This document shows positions 33,792-42,476 of a stretch of 64,000 nt of DNA, one piece after another. The position numbers and the translations under genes are program-made. Each line of letters opens with the position of its first letter. Within the stretch, counting starts at the first letter, position 1. Origin of the DNA: Parapedobacter indicus (GTDB lineage: Bacteria; Bacteroidota; Bacteroidia; Sphingobacteriales; Sphingobacteriaceae); NCBI RefSeq assembly GCF_900113765.1, contig NZ_FOQO01000014.1:1-64000 (forward strand). The letters are read 5' to 3'. The notes under the pieces are model-generated. The model saw nothing but the letters and a program-made list of their open reading frames with translations. It ran no database searches and was not told the DNA's origin.

Positions 33792-34432
33792 AGGTTTAAG
33801 TCATCGGGGCTTTCCATGATCAGAATGTCCTTGAATTGGACATCCATATCCATGTTTCCATGCAGCTGCAGCCCAATCAAGCCGCTCGTTCTTCCCGGGT
33901 CATCGTGAAGCTCGGCCGTTTGATAGCCATTGAGGAAAACCGCCAGGTCGCGTCCCTTACAAACGATCACCATTTCATTCCATTCATTGGGTTTATACCA
34001 CTTTTTGACATCCTCGGGCGTAGGCTGCACCACCCAGTTCCGTCCTCCGGTTTCGTATAACCCACCTGCATCTTTCTCCGGATCTATTTCTGCCTGAAGT
34101 CCATACACATGAACCGGATCGTCAACCTCTTCAACCCGGAAATACACACCGCTGTTGCCTTCAATGGCCCTGTAAACTACTCTTAACTTAAAATCGTCGT
34201 ATACCCCGTCATGCAGCAAAATCCCATGAAGGGGTTCATCGGCGGAACTTTTACCGACAATGTATCCATCCACTACCTGCCAGGTTCCTCCGGGGGAAGC
34301 GTGCCAGCCGTCCAGATTTTGATGGTTGAAAAGCGGTTGCCAATTCGTAGCCGTACGGTCTCCTTGCGGGCCGCAGGAATACAAAGCCAAGAGAAAGATA
34401 CTACCGGAAACGAAAATAGACAGTTTGTTCAT
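33788..34432 (-). CDS. DUF1080 lipoprotein (3-keto-disaccharide hydrolase domain)
   Basis: 214 residues from the ATG at 34432, with a lipobox LALYSC. The DUF1080 jelly-roll is complete: LFNHQNLDGWHASPGGTWQV, then GNSGVYFRVEE, GLQAEIDP, NEWNEMVIVCKGRDLAVFLNG and the closing LIGLQLHG strand. The family includes enzymes that cleave 3-keto-glycosides in the periplasm after C3 oxidation by Gfo/Idh/MocA enzymes. An in-frame TTG at 34456 is rejected as start because it adds nothing to the signal peptide. Last gene of the 39409-33788 unit, 20 nt behind the PTE gene. Confidence 0.9.
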   Translation of the reverse strand: MNKLSIFVSGSIFLLALYSCGPQGDRTATNWQPLFNHQNLDGWHASPGGTWQVVDGYIVGKSSADEPLHGILLHDGVYDDFKLRVVYRAIEGNSGVYFRVEEVDDPVHVYGLQAEIDPEKDAGGLYETGGRNWVVQPTPEDVKKWYKPNEWNEMVIVCKGRDLAVFLNGYQTAELHDDPGRTSGLIGLQLHGNMDMDVQFKDILIMESPDDLNL

Positions 34433-34452
34433 GGTGTTTTTATTAAGTCCAT

Positions 34453-35412
34453 TCAATGATTTGAGAATGTATAAAGTGCTGCAGGATTCCGGATAAATAT
34501 CCGTTCATAATACCCGCTTAATCCCATTGATTCTAAATCCCGCTTAAACGTAGTTAACAAAAAATCAAGCCCGGGCGCTCCGCCATAGGATTTCCAGTAG
34601 CTGTGCTTGGCGGCGTCCATTCCCATGGTAATCTGGTCAGGGAAATCCTCAAGTAATGCTTCCAGCAGCCGGTAGGTCCAATTGGTTTCTTCTTTCCACC
34701 GGAAAGCACTGTCATATTCCACACGAACCCCGGTTTCGAGAAGTGCTTTATGGTAGCCAACATCTGGATAACGGTCTACATGGGAAATCACCACATGCCT
34801 TAAATCGGTGCCCAGTTTTTCAAACAGCTTTACCTGATCCATCGCATGTTTGCCTGCATTCGTGTGCGTCAGGATGGGCACACCGGTCTCCCGATGTGTA
34901 TTGACCACGGCGTGGAATATCTTTTCCTGGTGCGCCGTGATGTTTTCATCTCCCGTAGCCAGCTTCACCATCCCCGCTTTATGGAGGGTGCGGTCCACAT
35001 AGGGACCGTTGTAATCGTGCGCATCGATGCCCAACGTCACATCTTCCATAAAAAGCTGTGTAAGTTGATTTTCGGTATACGTATACCGCCAGTGATTGGG
35101 CGGGTAATACATTTCCAAATGGATACCGGTAGCAGCAATGATGTGTACGCCCGTATTGCGGGATACGGTTGCCATCTTGTGGATGTTCCTGCCGCAATTG
35201 GCAGGCATGGTATCTACCATCGTCCGGCCCCCGGCCGCATAAAAAGCTGACAACTCCTCGGAGATCCGTTCGGTATCGTTGAGTAGAAATAGGGGATTCT
35301 GTAACGTGGGAAAACTTTCCTCGATCACGATATGCTCATGGGAATACGTAAGTCCCATGTCTTGAGGAGCGATATCTCCCAGTACCGTCCGGACAAAAGT
35401 TTGTGCTTCCAT
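34453..35412 (-). CDS. Phosphotriesterase-family metal-dependent hydrolase
   Basis: 319 residues, amidohydrolase-superfamily PTE/PHP-type TIM barrel. Metal ligands are all visible: HEH near residue 25 (TYSHEHIVIEE), a candidate carboxylated Lys in GMVKLATG, His in ILTHTNAG, His in VISHVDRYP, and Asp in MGMDAAKHSY. Bacterial relatives are mostly lactonases or of unknown activity. The sugar-operon context suggests a sugar lactone, which is inference. The start is ATG 35412 (MEAQTFVRTVLGD), 10 nt after the preceding stop; an upstream extension to 35481 would overlap the FAD gene. Confidence 0.88.
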   Translation of the reverse strand: MEAQTFVRTVLGDIAPQDMGLTYSHEHIVIEESFPTLQNPLFLLNDTERISEELSAFYAAGGRTMVDTMPANCGRNIHKMATVSRNTGVHIIAATGIHLEMYYPPNHWRYTYTENQLTQLFMEDVTLGIDAHDYNGPYVDRTLHKAGMVKLATGDENITAHQEKIFHAVVNTHRETGVPILTHTNAGKHAMDQVKLFEKLGTDLRHVVISHVDRYPDVGYHKALLETGVRVEYDSAFRWKEETNWTYRLLEALLEDFPDQITMGMDAAKHSYWKSYGGAPGLDFLLTTFKRDLESMGLSGYYERIFIRNPAALYTFSNH

Positions 35413-35422
35413 CTGTCTATCG

Positions 35423-36796
35423 TTATTTGTTGTTTGCCCAACCGTTCCGGCTGGTATCCGCGATCCGTTTGGGCAGTTCAAGGATCGCCCCTAGTTCGGT
35501 CAGCCGGTCATGCAGCGCCGTTATATCCATTTCATTGGCAGCGATATCTCGCTCGAGGGTAATTGCCGCCGCCAACCCTGCCGCTTGTCCCATCGACATG
35601 GTCTGTGCCATAGACCGACAGGAAGCATGCGCATCGTGTGTAGCCGAAAAACACCGTCCTACCACCCAAGCCTGTTCACTTCCCTGCGGCACGATCGTAC
35701 CGTAGGGCACACCGTACACACCGTCGTTCGGAATGTACTGCCAATACGTTTCATCTTCTCCCTGATCGCCTTTTCGGTGGTCTTCAATGGGAGCACCACA
35801 CAGAAAAACACGGTCATCCGGAATAGCTCCAGCCATACAATCCGCTTTGGTGAGGCGGGCCTCTCCATACACCCGTCGCGTTTCGCGAACACCGATCTGA
35901 TGGGATAAACCGATAATCTGAGCGGCTCCATACCCCGGAATTTCATTCCTGAAAAAATTTTCGTAAACAAATGCCTGCTCCCTCCCGGTTATTTCCGCAC
36001 GTGTCAATTCCGCGGCATCCAATGCATGCAAATCGGATACTTTTACCGCAACGGTCGACACACATCCCTGCTGGCACATTTCGTGTACCGATCCTTCCTT
36101 TCGTGGTAATGCGTATTTACCCGATTCATAGGCCGCTTTCATCCGTTCATTCAACAGTTGCTTGCCGCCTTCTTTCTTAAACGTATCCAAATCGACATTG
36201 CTCATACGGAAGGTGGTCGTCATGCTCTGCGCGGGCTCGTTCTCACCGGCTATTTCATATCCGAAATCCGCGAGGTGGCAGAAATCGGCATCGCCGGATG
36301 CATCGATTACCCGTTTTGCCGCGACCTTACTGAAACCGCCTTTGTTCCAGAGGATACAGAGGTAGCGCTCGGCACCTTCCTTGACCACATCAACCAGTGT
36401 GGTATGCAACAGCAGGTGGATACCCGCCGCTAAAATTTTTTTATCCCATACATATTTGAGCCGTTCCGGATTGTAATTAACTCCGGTTCCGGCACCATAG
36501 GTATTGGGTCGCAGAAATATATCGCCTGTTAAAGACAATTCATCCACGATCGTGTCCGGCAATCCCGATACTACTTTTTTGGGCTCGTCTCCAGGTGTAA
36601 AGAAACCATAAAACGTGTCCAGCATCTGTGTGGATGTACCGCCGGCAAATCCATATCGCTCTACGAGCATCACCTTGTGCTTTCCCGAATGTCTTGCTGC
36701 TAGGGCCGCCAAGCATCCTGCCGAGCCTGCACCGACAACCAAAATATCGGTATGGGCGAGCAAGGGGACCTGTTGATGATTGATCAGGGTTGTCAT
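35423..36796 (-). CDS. FAD-dependent oxidoreductase (FAD_oxidored family)
   Basis: 457 residues. The dinucleotide-binding motif ILVVGAGSAGCLAALAA is at about residues 19-35, followed by the ERYGFAGG segment typical of this family. A second FAD-contact region is AKRVIDASGDADFCHLA, and the C-terminus has VGRCFSATHDAHASCRSMAQ and MGQAAGLAAAI. These proteins are annotated from many sugar-catabolism loci, and their substrates are generally unknown. No signal peptide, so cytoplasmic. It lies 3 nt after the SIS gene and 10 nt before the PTE gene, clearly one operon. Confidence 0.87.
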   Translation of the reverse strand: MTTLINHQQVPLLAHTDILVVGAGSAGCLAALAARHSGKHKVMLVERYGFAGGTSTQMLDTFYGFFTPGDEPKKVVSGLPDTIVDELSLTGDIFLRPNTYGAGTGVNYNPERLKYVWDKKILAAGIHLLLHTTLVDVVKEGAERYLCILWNKGGFSKVAAKRVIDASGDADFCHLADFGYEIAGENEPAQSMTTTFRMSNVDLDTFKKEGGKQLLNERMKAAYESGKYALPRKEGSVHEMCQQGCVSTVAVKVSDLHALDAAELTRAEITGREQAFVYENFFRNEIPGYGAAQIIGLSHQIGVRETRRVYGEARLTKADCMAGAIPDDRVFLCGAPIEDHRKGDQGEDETYWQYIPNDGVYGVPYGTIVPQGSEQAWVVGRCFSATHDAHASCRSMAQTMSMGQAAGLAAAITLERDIAANEMDITALHDRLTELGAILELPKRIADTSRNGWANNK

Positions 36797-36799
36797 AAG

Positions 36800-37606
36800 C
36801 TAACGATCAGACCATTCGTTATTCCCAGGTTCGCCTACCGATTGGTACAGGCGTGCCAACCGGTGTGCATGCTCATCGTAGGCTTTTTCGAAGAGCTCCG
36901 CCGAACGCTCGGCACCAACCGTGCTGGCTCCGCTTAAAACCGTCGGCGGATGACCGGCTTCGGTAAGTAAGCGCGCTACTTCGGCTTTAATCGCATTGAT
37001 CACAATGGCTCCCCCAACCGTGGAACCCGGGGAAACCGGTGTCTCTAAATTCGGGATTTTCACCATCGCGTCGCCCATCGGTGCTCCGGAATCCAGAATC
37101 AAATCTGCAAAATCTGTGAGCTTTTTGCCATCCGATCGTTTACTTGTACTTTGCTCGGCATGCTTCTTGGTCACCAACGCCACAACCCGTATTCCTTGCT
37201 CCTTAAAACATTCCGCCATTTCAATCGGCACCACATTGCCGCCGCTGGAGGAAATAATCAAAGCTGTATCCTGCGTACGGAGGTCGAAATTGCGGAGTAT
37301 CCGGGTGGCTAACCCTGACACATTTTCCAAAAACATAGCTTGCCGCTGGCCGTTAGCGCCCACCACCAGATTGTGGAACGTTAGTGAAAGCTCCACTATG
37401 GGATTAAATCCGGGAAAAGAGCCGTACCGGGGCCACATTTCTTCGGCCATGATACGGCTGTGGCCCGAACCGAATACATGCACCATACGCTCGGCCAGGA
37501 TGGTTTGTGTAAACCACTCGGCGGCCTGACGGATTTCCTTCTTTTGATCTTCAACGGCCGTTACAATTTCGCGGCATTTTTCAATATAGTCCTGTATAAC
37601 ATCCAT
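36800..37606 (-). CDS. SIS domain protein (sugar isomerase-like)
   Basis: 268 residues. The SIS fold is marked by VHVFGSGHSRIMAEEMWPRYG, with the phosphosugar-binding loop DTALIISSSGGNVVPIEMA and a later GSTVGGAIVINAIKAEVARLL helix. SIS domains bind phosphosugars and either isomerise them or act as sensors. Length and layout match the family of uncharacterised cytosolic SIS proteins found next to ROK kinases, as here (ROK gene 26 nt upstream). It might process the phosphorylated sugar made by that kinase. Confidence 0.88.
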   Translation of the reverse strand: MDVIQDYIEKCREIVTAVEDQKKEIRQAAEWFTQTILAERMVHVFGSGHSRIMAEEMWPRYGSFPGFNPIVELSLTFHNLVVGANGQRQAMFLENVSGLATRILRNFDLRTQDTALIISSSGGNVVPIEMAECFKEQGIRVVALVTKKHAEQSTSKRSDGKKLTDFADLILDSGAPMGDAMVKIPNLETPVSPGSTVGGAIVINAIKAEVARLLTEAGHPPTVLSGASTVGAERSAELFEKAYDEHAHRLARLYQSVGEPGNNEWSDR

Positions 37607-37632
37607 ACCCTTGTATCATACAACGTTCAAAA

Positions 37633-38574
37633 TTAAAACTGCAGTGTGGAATCTCCTTCTTTATACTCGCAGATTCCCGCTTTAGAAAGCGCAAATCCAG
37701 CGGCACCCACGGCACCCGCCATATCTGAATAAAACGCTTGCAAAATGGGTGTCTTCCTACCCGAATTTTTCCATTCATACACGTCTATAAAGTCTGCCAG
37801 TGGCTTGTATAGGGCGTCGCCCGTATGGGTAATACCACCTCCCAGTATAAACAAATCCGGCGAAAGCAGATTGTTTAACGAGCACAAACCTAACGCCAAT
37901 TTGCGGACGGCATTCAGCCACACATAGGCAGCAAAATGATCGCCCTTTCGGTAGGCGTCAACCAGCTCGTTGGTGGAAGCAAATCGTCCAAAAGATCTTT
38001 TGAGCACGGTAGCATTTCCGATCGCATCCTCCAGGGTTCCGGGCATACCTGTGATGCCCGCGTCTTCCCGGTCAACATCCAGCGTCATGTGTCCCAAATG
38101 GCCGGCCATTTGGCCATTGCCCTGATACAACTTTCCCTCTATCAGGATTCCCCCTCCCACACCGGTTCCCAGCGTCAGCATAACCACATTTTTCAGTCCC
38201 TTTCCTACGCCAAACCTTGTCTCGGCAATCAGTGCGGCATGCGCATCGTTTAACACCCAAACTGACTGCTCTTTTAAATAATCGGCCCATATAAAATGCT
38301 CCAATCCATCCAGCCTTTCCGGCATGAGCCGGATTGCCGAATTGGCACTGTTGGGCAAACCCGGTGCTGCAATGCCGATTGTCGCTACCTTATTTCTCTT
38401 TTTCAACTCGGCCACCATTTGGTGAATGGTCTTTTTCCACCGTTGGTCACCTGGCTTTTCTTTTCCGGGATGTTCCGTCGTCTGCGTTACCTGGTGGATA
38501 ATCTTTCCGGACGTATCTACCAAAACCCCCTTTATATTGGTCCCCCCTAAATCAATACCTATTGCTGTAGTCAT
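37633..38574 (-). CDS. ROK family sugar kinase lacking the usual zinc motif
   Basis: 313 residues. The phosphate-1 motif GIDLGGTNIKG is at residues 6-16, the catalytic Asp in VWVLNDAHAAL, and the glycine-rich GTGVGGGILIEGKL and LFILGGGIT complete the ATP site. Most ROK proteins carry a zinc cluster CxCGxxGCxE after the GHLGH segment. Here that stretch reads DVDREDAGITGMPGTLED, with no cysteine left, so the enzyme should be zinc-free. It probably phosphorylates a hexose or related sugar released by the periplasmic enzymes. 10 nt after the SDR gene. Confidence 0.88.
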   Translation of the reverse strand: MTTAIGIDLGGTNIKGVLVDTSGKIIHQVTQTTEHPGKEKPGDQRWKKTIHQMVAELKKRNKVATIGIAAPGLPNSANSAIRLMPERLDGLEHFIWADYLKEQSVWVLNDAHAALIAETRFGVGKGLKNVVMLTLGTGVGGGILIEGKLYQGNGQMAGHLGHMTLDVDREDAGITGMPGTLEDAIGNATVLKRSFGRFASTNELVDAYRKGDHFAAYVWLNAVRKLALGLCSLNNLLSPDLFILGGGITHTGDALYKPLADFIDVYEWKNSGRKTPILQAFYSDMAGAVGAAGFALSKAGICEYKEGDSTLQF

Positions 38575-38584
38575 CCTTTATCAG

Positions 38585-39409
38585 TTAATAATCGGTTGAT
38601 TGTAGCTGGCCATCGCTCAGTGCCCACCCACCATCAACCGACAGCACCTGTCCGGTTGTGAACCGGGAGAAATCAGACATAAAGTAACACGCTGCCCCGT
38701 CGAGATCGGTGGGGTAGGCAATTCGCCCACCGTCTAGGGGTTGTTTGGTTTGGATAAAGTGCATAATCTCCGCATCCCCGGCGGCACGTTGCGCCATCGG
38801 CGTTTCCACCAGGCCCGGAGCAATCACGTTGATCCGGATGTCGTGGGCACTATAGTAGGCCGCAGCAGATCGTGAAAACCCAATGATTGCAGCTTTAGCC
38901 GCCGCATAAGCATGGGTAGCAAAATAACGGGATGCGGGGGAGTAGGCCAGCACGGATCCCATATTTAAAATACTGCCTCCTCTTTTTGCGTGTAAAAAGG
39001 CTTTGACGGCGGCTTGGTTAGACAGCATTACCGAGGTCAGGTTCAAATTCAGTGTATGCTGCCATCCCTCCAGCGTGATTTCATGCAATGGACCATCTCC
39101 CGCTTTCCGGCCACTGCCACCTGCCACGTGATAGAGCCCGTCAAAGCCCCCCCAATTCCGGATACACAGATCGATCGCTTCGGCAGCCGTATCAGCCAGG
39201 GTAGCGTCTCCGGTGAGAACAACTCCCGAATCCGCCAGTTCGTCTGCGGCGCGCTGGTTATTGACAGCATTCCTCCCTACACAAATTACCTTCGCTCCTT
39301 GGCGGATAAATGCCTTTGCGGCGGAAAAGCCAATGCCGGTCGTGCCACCGATGATGACGATCTTCTTATGTGCGAGCGGAGATTGATTACTTTCTAAATT
39401 TTCCAGCAT
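38585..39409 (-). CDS. SDR family oxidoreductase, first gene of the upstream sugar operon
   Basis: 274 residues. Cofactor motif GGTTGIG near residue 21, a VAGG segment in place of NNAG near residue 95, catalytic Ser in LNMGSVLAYS, and Tyr/Lys in THAYAAAKAA. The C-terminus has the usual NVIAPGLVETPM and GQVLSVDGGWALSDG. The ending is that of sugar or 3-oxoacyl-type SDRs. As the leading gene of the 39409-33788 unit it may reduce or oxidise the sugar intermediate. Start ATG 39409, five bases from a 16-bp tandem repeat. Confidence 0.9.
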   Translation of the reverse strand: MLENLESNQSPLAHKKIVIIGGTTGIGFSAAKAFIRQGAKVICVGRNAVNNQRAADELADSGVVLTGDATLADTAAEAIDLCIRNWGGFDGLYHVAGGSGRKAGDGPLHEITLEGWQHTLNLNLTSVMLSNQAAVKAFLHAKRGGSILNMGSVLAYSPASRYFATHAYAAAKAAIIGFSRSAAAYYSAHDIRINVIAPGLVETPMAQRAAGDAEIMHFIQTKQPLDGGRIAYPTDLDGAACYFMSDFSRFTTGQVLSVDGGWALSDGQLQSTDY

Positions 39410-39413
39410 AACA

Positions 39414-39445
39414 ACGAATTGGTAATACTACGAATTGGTAATACT
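39414..39445. repeat. Perfect 16-bp tandem repeat before the SDR start
   Basis: ACGAATTGGTAATACT occurs twice head to tail (39414-39429 and 39430-39445). It lies in the 5' leader of the minus-strand operon, between the -7 box at 39459-39466 and the start codon at 39409. Confidence 0.9.
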
Positions 39446-39458
39446 ATGATTTACGCTG

Positions 39459-39520
39459 CAAAAATACAAGGAGGCTGCCGTCTATTTCGATACTTTCTGA
39501 TCGGTTTTTGCACATATTTT
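39459..39520 (-). promoter_or_regulatory. Promoter and conserved 32-bp regulator site for the 39409-33788 operon
   Basis: Minus-strand -7 box TATTTTTG at 39459-39466. Exactly 30 bp further upstream (39489-39520) is the element GATACTTTCTGATCGGTT then TTTGCACATATTTT. It is 28/32 identical to the one at 32755-32786, in the same orientation and at the same distance from its -7 box. Between the two loci nothing else in the spacer is conserved, so the match is not simple duplication. Confidence 0.7.
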
Positions 39521-39639
39521 AACGAAAAGCTAGTAGTTAACTTGCATGCGGCAGCAAGATTAAACAAGAAACAAAATTGAAACCATCCATGGGCTCGATT
39601 GTTAGCTGAGAATGAAATTACAAAATAAAGAAACCCGTT

Positions 39640-40554
39640 ATGACAAATAAAGAAATGGACAAAAACGGTCAGCAATCCATTGAGGATCCAACGGCCAAGT
39701 ATCCCAAACCACCTTTTCCTCGGAAGCCACAAGAGGTTCCCGGAACTGAAGGAGCGATGGATCCAAAAGCCGACCATGGTGAACAATCGTACGTCGGCAA
39801 AAACAGGTTAGAAGGCAAGATAGCGATCATAACAGGCGGCGACTCCGGCATTGGTAAGGCAGTGGCAATTGCCTTTGCCCGGGAAGGAGCCGATATTTTG
39901 ATCAGTTACCTAGATGATACGGAAGATCGGGATGCAGAAGATACGCTGAAATATGTTGAGGAAGCTGGCAGAAAAGCTGTACTGGTAAAGGGAGATATTA
40001 GTTCGGAAAAACACTGCCAGAAGATCGTCGAAACAGCCGTAAAAGAGTTTGGCAAAATCGATATTCTGATAAACAACGCTGCGTATCAAATGTCGCGTGA
40101 ATCCTTGCAGGATATCCCGGCATGGGAATGGGAAAAGACATTTGCCGTTAATATACACAGCATGTTTTACCTTTGTAAAGCTGCCGAACCTCACATGCCT
40201 TCCGGCTCGAGCATCATCAACACTACTTCAGTAAATGCTTACGAACCTAACCCAACCCTGTTGCCTTATGCCGCAACCAAGGCGGCTATCCAGAATTTCA
40301 CAGCAAACCTTAATCAGATTTTACTGGAACAAGGCAAAGGCATCCGCGTGAACGCCGTGGCACCGGGTCCGATCTGGACCCCACTGATTCCTTCAACTAT
40401 ACCTGATCACGAGCACTTTGGCGAAAACACACCGTTTGAACGACCGGGACAACCCGTGGAAGTAGCTCCGGCATATGTCTTCCTAGCTTCGGATGAAGCC
40501 AACTATATTTCGGGTGCCACGCTTCCGGTTACGGGCGGACGCCTCACCATTTAA
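39640..40554 (+). CDS. General-stress type SDR oxidoreductase
   Basis: 304 residues. The N-terminal extension (PPFPRKPQEVPGTEGAMDPK) is typical of the YhdF/GSP39/YdaD group of SDRs. It is followed by LEGKIAIITGGDSGIGKAVAI, DILINNAAYQM, catalytic INTTSVNAYEP and YAATKAA, and the end GATLPVTGGRLTI. These SDRs are induced by general stress or ethanol in Bacillus; the substrate is unknown. Divergent from the sugar operon, single gene. Fits with other stress-type genes in the window. Confidence 0.9.
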   Translation: MTNKEMDKNGQQSIEDPTAKYPKPPFPRKPQEVPGTEGAMDPKADHGEQSYVGKNRLEGKIAIITGGDSGIGKAVAIAFAREGADILISYLDDTEDRDAEDTLKYVEEAGRKAVLVKGDISSEKHCQKIVETAVKEFGKIDILINNAAYQMSRESLQDIPAWEWEKTFAVNIHSMFYLCKAAEPHMPSGSSIINTTSVNAYEPNPTLLPYAATKAAIQNFTANLNQILLEQGKGIRVNAVAPGPIWTPLIPSTIPDHEHFGENTPFERPGQPVEVAPAYVFLASDEANYISGATLPVTGGRLTI

Positions 40555-40581
40555 TATCATTATTCACATAAAAGCAATTGT

Positions 40582-40776
40582 ATGAAAACGCTCAGATTAG
40601 TATTAGCCTGCGGATTATTAATTGGGATGGCTTCTTGTGGAAACCCTGGCCAGAACCGCGATTCCGATGGTGCCGACTCCGTGTTCTCCGACTCGGTTGC
40701 CCATGATACTGCAACATGGGGTGGTGATACGACCCCTACGACCACCGACTCACTGGGCAGCCCCTCACTTCCCTGA
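40582..40776 (+). CDS. Small lipoprotein, 64 aa
   Basis: 64 residues. N-terminal hydrophobic stretch and lipobox GMASC, then a short Asp/Ser/Thr-rich tail (DSDGADSVFSDSV) without structure. Small acidic lipoproteins of this kind are common in Sphingobacteriaceae. It starts 27 nt after the SDR stop and may be co-transcribed. The following 292 nt (40777-41068) hold only the purB promoter. Confidence 0.6.
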   Translation: MKTLRLVLACGLLIGMASCGNPGQNRDSDGADSVFSDSVAHDTATWGGDTTPTTTDSLGSPSLP

Positions 40777-41043
40777 CGATCTGGACTCCAGCTGCCCCAA
40801 GTCGATGACGTCCCCACAGTGTACCGCGAACAAACTGCGCTTACTTCGCCGCATCCGCACGGTATATGCACGTGATCCGTACCCCTTATGTACCTTTATA
40901 GGGATACGTAACTAGCGGATGGGATGAGGATATGCTCTTGTATACCGACCTTATCGCGGGGATGACGGGCAGCGTACGGGATACTTATAATGCGGTTGCC
41001 TTGACTTCGTATTCAGTATTTCGCATTTCGTCATCGAAATAGC

Positions 41044-41051
41044 TACCTTTG
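41044..41051 (+). promoter_or_regulatory. Putative -7 box for purB
   Basis: TACCTTTG fits TAnnTTTG, 17 nt before the purB ATG. Confidence 0.45.
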
Positions 41052-41068
41052 CGGAAAACGAATTTAGT

Positions 41069-42412
41069 ATGACATTATCACCGCTCTTAGCTGTCTCCCC
41101 GGTAGATGGTCGCTACCATCAGGCGACGCACGAGTTAGCAGAATTTTTTTCAGAATATGCATTGATCAAATATCGTGTATTTGTCGAGGTCGAATATTTT
41201 ATTAGCCTTTGCCATTCAAGCATTCAGCAGTTAGCCCATTTTGATGGCAGCCTTAACAAAAAGTTGCGAGCCATTTATCAACAGTTTTCGCTGGAAGATG
41301 CCCACTGGATCAAAGAAAAGGAAAAGGAAACCAATCACGACGTAAAGGCAGTAGAATACTTCCTTAAAGATAAATTCGAAGCCCTCGGTCTGACAGATTC
41401 CCTGGAATTTATTCATTTCGGGCTTACCTCGCAGGACATCAACAATACTGCCATACCGTATTCCTGGAAGGAAGCTACCACCCAGATATATATTCCGCAG
41501 TTGGAAAGCCTGATTTCCACCTTGGATCAATTGGCCCTCGAATGGGCCGAAATTCCGATGCTGGCGCGTACTCACGGGCAACCGGCGTCTCCCACCCGGC
41601 TGGGGAAAGAAATCCGGGTGTTTGTCGAGCGGTTGAACCATCAACTGCTGTCGTTTAAATCCATCCCCCACGCTGCAAAATTCGGCGGGGCTACCGGCAA
41701 TTTCAATGCGCACAAAATAGCTTATCCGGATCAGGATTGGGTTGCCTTCGGCAATGCATTTGTAAACGAAACCCTTGGTTTGCACCGCTCACAGACGACC
41801 ACACAAATTGAACATTACGATTATTTCGCGGCACAATGTGATGCGCTAAAGCGGATTAACAACATTTTGATCGATCTATGCAGGGATATCTGGACCTATA
41901 TATCGATGGATTATTTCAAGCAGAAAATCACCAGGGGACAGATCGGTTCCTCCGCCATGCCACACAAAGTCAATCCCATCGATTTCGAAAATGCAGAAGG
42001 CAATTTGGGTATTGCCAATGCCCTGTATGAGCATTTGGCAGCAAAACTGCCGGTATCGCGTTTACAACGTGATCTGACGGATTCCACGGTATTGCGTAAT
42101 ATCGGCGTGCCCATGGCCCACACGCTAATCGCCATCAAATCTACGCTGCGGGGCTTAAAAAAATTGATCCTCAATGAGGCTGCGTTGAAAGCCGACCTGG
42201 AACAGAATTGGGCAGTGGTAGCGGAAGCCATTCAAACCATCCTTCGGCGGGAGGGATACCCCAAACCCTATGAAGCACTCAAAGAGCTAACGCGAACGAA
42301 TGAGGCGATTACCGAAGCCACAATTGGAGCGTTTATCGAAACCCTGAATGTAAACGATGGAATCAAAGCAGAACTAAAAGCGATAACCCCCTGGAACTAT
42401 ACGGGTGTCTAA
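41069..42412 (+). CDS. purB: Adenylosuccinate lyase
   Basis: 447 residues, fumarase/aspartase superfamily. Motifs in order: LSPLLAVSPVDGRYH start, the catalytic TSQDINNTA (His/Thr region), ARTHGQPASPTRLGKE, and the mobile signature loop GSSAMPHKVNPIDFENAEGN with the catalytic Ser. It catalyses two fumarate-releasing steps in purine synthesis (SAICAR to AICAR, and adenylosuccinate to AMP). The length fits the E. coli-type PurB (456). Cytosolic homotetramer. Housekeeping gene; a promoter box lies just upstream. Confidence 0.96.
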   Translation: MTLSPLLAVSPVDGRYHQATHELAEFFSEYALIKYRVFVEVEYFISLCHSSIQQLAHFDGSLNKKLRAIYQQFSLEDAHWIKEKEKETNHDVKAVEYFLKDKFEALGLTDSLEFIHFGLTSQDINNTAIPYSWKEATTQIYIPQLESLISTLDQLALEWAEIPMLARTHGQPASPTRLGKEIRVFVERLNHQLLSFKSIPHAAKFGGATGNFNAHKIAYPDQDWVAFGNAFVNETLGLHRSQTTTQIEHYDYFAAQCDALKRINNILIDLCRDIWTYISMDYFKQKITRGQIGSSAMPHKVNPIDFENAEGNLGIANALYEHLAAKLPVSRLQRDLTDSTVLRNIGVPMAHTLIAIKSTLRGLKKLILNEAALKADLEQNWAVVAEAIQTILRREGYPKPYEALKELTRTNEAITEATIGAFIETLNVNDGIKAELKAITPWNYTGV

Positions 42413-42453
42413 CCTTTGACGATACGTTGACCCGAATGTTCCAGGAATATTGA

Positions 42454-42461
42454 TATCTTTG
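42454..42461 (+). promoter_or_regulatory. Putative -7 box for the nfu-type gene
   Basis: TATCTTTG fits TAnnTTTG, 15 nt before the start at 42477. A TTGAC at 42427-42431 might be the -33 element, but the spacing (24 nt) is long. Confidence 0.4.
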
Positions 42462-42476
42462 TAAAAAAGACAGAAA

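Noticed and set aside
40777-41043. A further small gene between the 64-aa lipoprotein and purB
   Set aside because: Frames here overlap the lipoprotein gene or lack a start and a protein-like pattern.
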